This document shows, piece by piece, positions 59,293 to 64,000 of a DNA stretch of 64,000 bases; position 1 is the stretch's first letter, and each line of letters begins with the position of its first letter. Source of the DNA: Cloacibacillus sp. (GTDB taxonomy: Bacteria > Synergistota > Synergistia > Synergistales > Synergistaceae). Made by a program: the position numbers and the translations under genes. The notes below the pieces were generated by a model. That model was not told the DNA's origin and searched no databases. It saw nothing but the letters and a program-made list of their open reading frames with translations. The stretch is taken from NCBI GenBank assembly GCA_036655895.1, contig JAVVPF010000006.1, positions 621 through 64,620 on the forward strand. The letters run 5' to 3'.

Positions 59293-59697
59293 TTAATTTG
59301 ATATTTCAGTTTCGGCTTTGATTAGCATTGCGTCGCGCAGCGTCCTCTGAAGCATCTGCCTGTCGATGATGCCAAAATCTTCGCTTGGCTCCGGCAGGTT
59401 GTGGTTAGTTCTTTCAAATATATAACGTTCCTTGGCCTTCTCTATGGAGATAAGGCCGTCTTTGTCATATTGACGGTCGTTTTTTTCTACGGCGAGCGAC
59501 CTGTACGGGCCGCGCATTATCGGGACGTTGGGCGGCAGAGGCGCAGATACCAGTTTCCAGCCTTGCTGGAGCATCTCTTCCGTCTTGTCCAGTGTATCTA
59601 TCGGCGTGCCTTCGACCAAAATGATTTCATGCGGGACCGCCGCGTTGGTTTCGATCCAGGGGTTATTGGTGATTATGCGCATTTCAATCTCGGACAT
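59293..59697 (-). CDS. grdX: GrdX family protein
   Basis: 134 aa accessory protein of unknown biochemical role that accompanies glycine reductase operons. The opening IITNNPWIE, the central VEGTPIDTL and GWKLVSAPLPPNV, and PYRSLAVEK fit the family. GGGGG precedes ATG 59697. First gene of the grdX-trxA-grdA unit; the promoter lies at 59735-59763. Confidence 0.85.
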   Translation of the reverse strand: MSEIEMRIITNNPWIETNAAVPHEIILVEGTPIDTLDKTEEMLQQGWKLVSAPLPPNVPIMRGPYRSLAVEKNDRQYDKDGLISIEKAKERYIFERTNHNLPEPSEDFGIIDRQMLQRTLRDAMLIKAETEISN

Positions 59698-59734
59698 TTA
59701 TTAGCCCCCTTCTATTCGGCATTCAATGCCCTGT

Positions 59735-59763
59735 ATAATAATTTATTTTGAGGGAAAAAGCAA
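59735..59763 (-). promoter_or_regulatory. Possible promoter for grdX-trxA-grdA
   Basis: On the - strand TTGCTT (59763-59758), 17 bases, TATTAT (59740-59735), after the terminator that follows grdB. Confidence 0.5.
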
Positions 59764-59795
59764 AGGGTTTTTAGTGCAGAATAACAAAGAATAAG

Positions 59796-59826
59796 AAAAA
59801 TGGGCGGCGGGAAGCCGCCCATTTTT
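59796..59826. terminator. Bidirectional terminator between grdB and grdX
   Basis: 13-bp perfect stem (59796-59808 with 59814-59826), 5-base loop, with A5 and T5 built into the ends so that it works on both strands. It suggests grdEB and grdX-trxA-grdA are separate units or that read-through sets their ratio. Confidence 0.85.
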
Positions 59827-59834
59827 GTCTGAAG

Positions 59835-61148
59835 CTATTTCTTTTCGAAAATCGTCTGTTCTGTGATGGGTGTCTGCATTGCGGCGAAGGCGCGCATGAT
59901 GAGCTCTTTACGAGCGTCTCTGTCGACTTCGGGGCCGAGTTCCGGCTTGCCCGCGGGATGAGGGATCGCCACGCCGGGGACGATTCTGTTTGTTCCGACT
60001 GTGAGCATGATGGGAACTATTGTCGCTATCTGGACTACGGGAATACCTGCTGCGTTTTCAATTTCTCTTGTCATAGATGCACCGCATCTAGTGCAGGTTC
60101 CTCAGGTGGAGGTGAGGATCGCGGCGTCAACTCCAGCTTCTTTCAGACGCTTGCCGATCTCCTGGCCGAACTTCTCTCCGAACGCGACGGCTGTTCCTGT
60201 ACCTGTTGTGGTGTAGAACTTGTCGTGCAGTTTTCCGAAGACGCCCTCTTTCTCAAGCTCGCGCATGATGTCGAGAGGAACTACCACGTCGGGGTCGATG
60301 TTGGCCCACTGACGGTCGTAACCGCCGTGGATAGACTCGTAGTTTTCGGGGGTGAGGTTATCAAGCATTGAAATGTCGTATTCGCCGAAGCTCTCCGCCG
60401 ATGAGACGCGGATGTGGTCGGGGTTGCCCACGGGCACGATGCCGCCTGATGTTACGAGGGCGATCTTCGCGTGCTTCAGGTCTTTGAGGGGAGCTGCCGG
60501 CGGGATCTTCTTGAATGTCGGCATCTCGTATTCTGTCTGGAACTCTTCGCCTTTGAGCTTTTTGAGCAGCATCTCTACAGCGCGCTCAGCTCCGCTCTTC
60601 TCGTGGAAGAAGGATTTTCTCATGCCGCGGCTGAGGTAGCCTTCCTCTTTCGCGGGGCCCATCGGTTCGCCCTTCGCGAGTTTGAGGCCGAGCTTCGCCA
60701 TTACGGGGAGAGCCTTGCCCATGCCGCGCGCTGAATCAGCGCAGGGGACGATGTATGTCTTCTTGGAGTAGAGTTCGACTCCGGGGTTCTCATGGTACAT
60801 CGAGGTGACTGTCGGGATGCCGAGCTCCGCCGCGACTGTCGCCGCGATGTCGCCGCAGGCGAAACCGTAGCGGCCTGCGTTGAACGCGGGGCCTGCGATG
60901 AAGAGGTCGGGCTTCGCCGCCTTGATCATCTCAAGGCACTTCGCGCGGGCTTCTTCTGTATGTTCGCCGTAGAAGCCGTCGCCGCAGATGACTGTGGAGA
61001 CGATCTCAGCGTCGGCGCCGAGTTCCTGGTTGAGGCCGAGGCCGGGGCCGGCTACGCCTTCGCGGATCTCAGGCTGATGGTCGGCCTTTTCTTCTCCGCC
61101 GATACCGGCGTAGAACTGGTTGATATAATGTACAACTTTAAGTGCCAT
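59835..61148 (-). CDS. grdB: GrdB, substrate-specific selenoprotein B of glycine reductase (in-frame UGA)
   Basis: Component B subunit that binds the amino substrate. 437 aa with UGA as codon 349 (60104-60102): ILTSTUGTCTRCGASMTREI, the UxxCxxC redox motif of GrdB/GrdF/GrdI. N-terminus VVHYINQFYAGIGGEEKAD is conserved. Glycine (GrdB) versus sarcosine or betaine (GrdF, GrdI) specificity cannot be separated with certainty; pairing with grdE and grdA favours glycine. AGGAGGT before ATG 61148; 12 bases after grdE. Confidence 0.92.
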
Positions 61149-61160
61149 CTTAATTACCTC

Positions 61161-62450
61161 CTATATCCACTCGCAGCCGAGCTTGTTGAAGCCGATCTCT
61201 GCTGTGGAGGCGATGATTGACTGAAGCTCTACGTACATTGAGCCGTCGGGACGCAGGCTCTCTTCGGCTCCGCCGGAAAGGACCGCGATCGCTTCAGGAT
61301 ATCCGATAACTTTGTCCATCGCGGGAACTTCGATCATTTCGTTGACGTTGCCCGTTGAGATGAAGCCCGTAAGTTCAGGCGTGGCGTCGGCAAGGCTCTG
61401 GCTCGCGCCGTCCGTGCCGGCTGATTCGTCGGAGACGAGGACCGCCTTGATGCCGGCCTTCTCGAAATTCTTCGCGTTGAGGCAGAGGTCTGTGTCGGGG
61501 TTGCCGTAGCCTTCTTCTGAAACGATGACGCCGTCAGCGCCGAGCTGCTGGGCGATGTCAAGGTTCATCTGGGAGGCGCGGAGCTTGCCTGCGAGCACTG
61601 TGCTTTCCTGTGTCGGGATGACGCCGAGGAAGTTGATCTCTTTGCCGTGGCGCGCGTAAAGGGCCGCCACTATCGGGTTATGGCAGTGATGCCATGTTGT
61701 GTTCTTGTCGCACGCAGAGACGCAGTTTCCCGAGACCATCGCGCCGTCGAGAACTTCGTTCGGGTGGATGAGGGTCGGAAGCGAGGGACGAAGGTCCGCC
61801 GCGTAGAGGTATGTGTCGTGCAGAAGGCCCTGTGTGATGTTCATGCAGACATATACGACCTTCGGGAGTTCGGGGTACTTGTTGTTTTCTTCGAAGGTGC
61901 TGCCCTTTTCGTAGACGACGACTTCGTCGGCCTTTGCGCCCTCTTCCTCAGCGCAGCGCGCGAGGTAGACAGCAAGCTTCAGTCCAGCTTCGCGGAGGGA
62001 GGTCTCGTAAAGGTGCTTCTCGAGATTTTCTGTCGGCTCTACGGAGAGGACTATGTTGTATGTTGCAGAGAAGGGTGAATAGGGAGCCGCGGGGCCGCTC
62101 ATGTCGATGAAGCCCTCCTGGAAGGCGACGATGGGGCCGCATGTGATGACCGCCGCGCCGTCGAGGACCATTGTCTCGCCGTTGCCGGCCTTTTCCATGG
62201 GAGCCATGAAGCCCGGGAAGTAGTTGCCTTTGCCCATCTTCACGCGGGGTTCTACTGCGTCCTTGACGGGGATGATGCGGGTCTTTTCACCGGGGCGCGC
62301 AAAGTCGATGCTCACCTTGGCGAAGTTTCTGTCGTCTGCGACCACCGCTTCAGCCTCGCTCTTGTTCACGTAGAGCACGCCGTCTTTGACGTGGGTTTTG
62401 TCTGCAAAATCGAGTCCCTTAATATGGACCTTATGCAATTCCAAACGCAT
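61161..62450 (-). CDS. grdE: GrdE, component B proprotein
   Basis: Precursor that is cleaved to give two component-B subunits, the larger-fragment N-terminus carrying a pyruvoyl-type carbonyl made from Cys. 429 aa from ATG 62450 (AGGAGG 9 bases upstream; an open frame further upstream to 62534 is not used). The cleavage Cys is most likely Cys243 in VSGNCVSACDK, next to position 242 in the known protein. Conserved EEGYGNPDTDL and DESAGTDGASQSL lie in the C-terminal part. First gene of the grd unit, divergent from the regulator at 62641. Confidence 0.92.
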   Translation of the reverse strand: MRLELHKVHIKGLDFADKTHVKDGVLYVNKSEAEAVVADDRNFAKVSIDFARPGEKTRIIPVKDAVEPRVKMGKGNYFPGFMAPMEKAGNGETMVLDGAAVITCGPIVAFQEGFIDMSGPAAPYSPFSATYNIVLSVEPTENLEKHLYETSLREAGLKLAVYLARCAEEEGAKADEVVVYEKGSTFEENNKYPELPKVVYVCMNITQGLLHDTYLYAADLRPSLPTLIHPNEVLDGAMVSGNCVSACDKNTTWHHCHNPIVAALYARHGKEINFLGVIPTQESTVLAGKLRASQMNLDIAQQLGADGVIVSEEGYGNPDTDLCLNAKNFEKAGIKAVLVSDESAGTDGASQSLADATPELTGFISTGNVNEMIEVPAMDKVIGYPEAIAVLSGGAEESLRPDGSMYVELQSIIASTAEIGFNKLGCEWI

Positions 62451-62523
62451 TTTGCATTCCTCCTTATAAATGTTTGTATTTCCTGGATGTTTCAAACGGA
62501 GACTCTGTTTCGTCCCCCTTGTT

Positions 62524-62551
62524 TTCATATTCACATTCTACCCATAGTCAA
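62524..62551 (-). promoter_or_regulatory. Promoter of grdEB
   Basis: On the - strand TTGACT (62551-62546), 16 bases, TATGAA (62529-62524); leader of about 65 bases with no glycine-riboswitch features that I can see. Confidence 0.5.
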
Positions 62552-62640
62552 GTTAAAATACATTAGGCCTCAGAACATAAAAATATAGTATAATAAATAA
62601 CGAACTATGCTCTTGAATAAAACGACCGGGAGTGGCTGGC

Positions 62641-63819
62641 ATGTTTAAAAAGATGGCGCAGAATATAGCGGAGAGCGCAAGCGAAGTAATCGGCCGCGGC
62701 GTGCTTGTTACCGATGAAAACGCGATAATCATCGGGTGCAACATCAAAAAAAGGCTCGGGACCTTCCATGAACCTTCTATAAAGGTGATGAAGGACAACA
62801 AGCCCTACGTCACCTATTCGGAAGAAGCTAAAAAAACCCCGGGCGTCTATCCCGGCTACACGCTTCCGATACAGTTTTTCGATAAGGTGATAGGCTCCGT
62901 CTCTATAACTGGCATACCCGAAGAGGTGGAGCGCTTCGGGATGCTGGTGCAGAAACAGGCCGAGATAATGCTGCGCGAACAGGCCTTCCTTGAATCAAAC
63001 CTCATGCGCGAGCGCGCGCTGCGCGACCTTGTCGAAAACGTCGCCGCCTATGACGGCTCGCACAGTATGGGCGTCCTCGTCATGATGCAGGGCAAGGAGC
63101 TTGGCGTGACGCTCTCCAGATGCAAGGGGGCCGTCGTCGTCGAGATGAAAAAATGGAGGGACGATTCGAGCGAGAACGCCTATCAGACGATGGTGCGCGA
63201 ACTTCGCTCCGCCTTTTCACACCCGCGCAACATAATATGCCCTCAGCGCAACAGGAGGGTCACCATATTCGTCACGCCAAACCGTCCGGGAACGGACGAA
63301 GACGTCTCCCGAAATATAGAGGCAATAGCGCAGAGCTTTATAGAAGGCATTGAAAATAAGGGCATCACGGCGGATATCGCGGTCGGGTTTCCCGCAAACG
63401 ACCTGACGGGGCTTGCCATCTCGCTGCGCTCGGCGAGAGACGCTATGCGTCTTGCCGGGCAGCTCAAGCTGGCCGGCGTCATCGCGGCGCGTGCTCTGAC
63501 GAGCGAGGCGCTGCTCGACCTGCTGCCGGTGGGCAAGCGCGACGAATTTGCTAACCGAACGCTTGCGGGGCTGGAGGGGCGCAACGATTACGAAGAGATG
63601 CGCGACACCTTCCTCGGCTGGTGCGAATCGCCGTTTGCGAGCGGTGAGGTGGCCGACCGGCTCTCGATGCACAGAAACAGCCTCCAATACCGCCTGAAAA
63701 AAATACGCGCGCTCACCGGCAAGGACCCGTGGAACTTCAAAGACGCCTTTGAACTGTGGGCCGCTTTTGTGCTGAAAAACATAAGCACCGAAGACCCGGC
63801 GAAGCAGGAAGAAAAATAA
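62641..63819 (+). CDS. CdaR/PucR-type transcriptional regulator
   Basis: 392 aa. N-terminal diacid-recognition-like sensor (GVLVTDENAIIIG, YTLPIQFFDKVIGSVSITG), a central GGDEF-like degenerate region, and a C-terminal PucR helix-turn-helix (VADRLSMHRNSLQYRLKKIRAL). ATG 62641 has GGGAG 8 bases upstream; GTG 62632 overlaps it. A TATAAT at 62589-62594 is its likely -10. Divergent placement makes it the probable regulator of the grd genes; its ligand is unknown, sugar diacids in the type member CdaR. Confidence 0.88.
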   Translation: MFKKMAQNIAESASEVIGRGVLVTDENAIIIGCNIKKRLGTFHEPSIKVMKDNKPYVTYSEEAKKTPGVYPGYTLPIQFFDKVIGSVSITGIPEEVERFGMLVQKQAEIMLREQAFLESNLMRERALRDLVENVAAYDGSHSMGVLVMMQGKELGVTLSRCKGAVVVEMKKWRDDSSENAYQTMVRELRSAFSHPRNIICPQRNRRVTIFVTPNRPGTDEDVSRNIEAIAQSFIEGIENKGITADIAVGFPANDLTGLAISLRSARDAMRLAGQLKLAGVIAARALTSEALLDLLPVGKRDEFANRTLAGLEGRNDYEEMRDTFLGWCESPFASGEVADRLSMHRNSLQYRLKKIRALTGKDPWNFKDAFELWAAFVLKNISTEDPAKQEEK

Positions 63820-63858
63820 AGCGAAAGAGCAGAGCGCGCTTTTGCGCGGTGCTCGCGT

Positions 63859-63887
63859 TTGACCTCAATAAACGCTGTGTATATAAT
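63859..63887 (+). promoter_or_regulatory. Promoter of leuS
   Basis: TTGACC (63859-63864), 17 bases, perfect TATAAT (63882-63887). Leader of about 60 bases, too short for a T-box. Confidence 0.8.
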
Positions 63888-63952
63888 AGCGCAATGGCTT
63901 TAAAGATATATTTATTACAGATCATTTAAGAAGGTAAGAAGGAGAGATATAG

Positions 63953-64000
63953 ATGTCGTATGATTTTTCCGCCATAGAGCCAAAGTGGCAGAAGGAGTGG
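63953..64000 (+). CDS. leuS: Leucyl-tRNA synthetase, N-terminal 16 codons
   Basis: Cut by the window end. The first residues MSYDFSAIEPKWQKEW match the start of LeuS, whose first helix has the xxIExKWQxxW pattern. AAGGAGAG lies about 8 bases before ATG 63953. A strong promoter is just upstream. Confidence 0.85.
   Translation, partial: MSYDFSAIEPKWQKEW

Noticed and set aside
62451-62523. Glycine riboswitch upstream of grdE
   Set aside because: The leader is about 65 bases and has neither the tandem aptamer length nor its conserved elements.
63888-63952. T-box leader for leuS
   Set aside because: Only about 60 bases between promoter and ATG; too short for a T-box and no AGGGTGG-type box seen.

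Overview
The window reads as a stretch of a diderm, amino-acid-fermenting anaerobe with fairly high GC, most likely a member of the Synergistota (Cloacibacillus/Synergistes-like). That placement is inferred from gene content: selenocysteine glycine reductase genes, a FadL-type outer-membrane protein, an SLH-like exported protein, GatCAB amidotransferase, AdhE, CheC/CheD-type chemotaxis, and many genes without close model-organism equivalents. No tRNA, rRNA, CRISPR array or insertion sequence was seen.

Layout. 1-9764: a nearly complete chemotaxis operon on + (cheR partial, cheB, a REC-HD-GYP-PAS regulator, cheY, cheC, cheD, cheW, MCP, cheA, cheW), closed by a terminator facing a small exported protein on -. 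10431-25072: a housekeeping run on + (miaB, comEA, comEC, coaX, dus, lysS, ligA, gatC-gatA-gatB, then an EF-G paralogue behind a long leader hairpin). 25087-32745: MFS transporter, a compositionally mosaic type IV pilin, a small PQ-loop-like membrane protein, an unknown protein, an Rrf2 regulator with an apparent CTG start followed by a FadL-like porin, and an ATP-type PEP carboxykinase. 32807-38850 (-): a lacI-oppA-oppB-oppC-oppD-oppF operon in which two proteins are rearranged: the solute-binding protein is circularly permuted and the LacI regulator appears to have lost its C-terminal effector subdomain. 38855-45194 (-): another pilin, an acyl-ACP thioesterase overlapping a CofE-like ligase, and an adhE-phosphotransferase-[2Fe-2S] operon. 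45559-47275: an AT-richer AbiE type IV toxin-antitoxin pair. 47461-58149: phosphoglucomutase, rmuC, an M20 dipeptidase, an SLH-like/serpin fusion, and an operon of ferredoxin-nitroreductase, TetM-like GTPase, thioesterase and pseudopilin. 58327-62450 (-): grdE-grdB and grdX-trxA-grdA, with in-frame UGA (Sec) codons in grdA and grdB, divergent from a CdaR-type regulator. The window ends in the first codons of leuS.

How it fits together. Glycine reductase (GrdE/GrdB plus selenoprotein GrdA, recycled by the neighbouring thioredoxin) supplies reductive amino-acid fermentation; peptide uptake (opp), the M20 dipeptidase, AdhE and PEP carboxykinase fit a peptide-fermenting life style. The component C genes (grdC/grdD) and a thioredoxin reductase are not in the window and must lie elsewhere if the pathway is complete. 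The most unusual locus is the opp operon with its permuted binding protein and one-lobed repressor.
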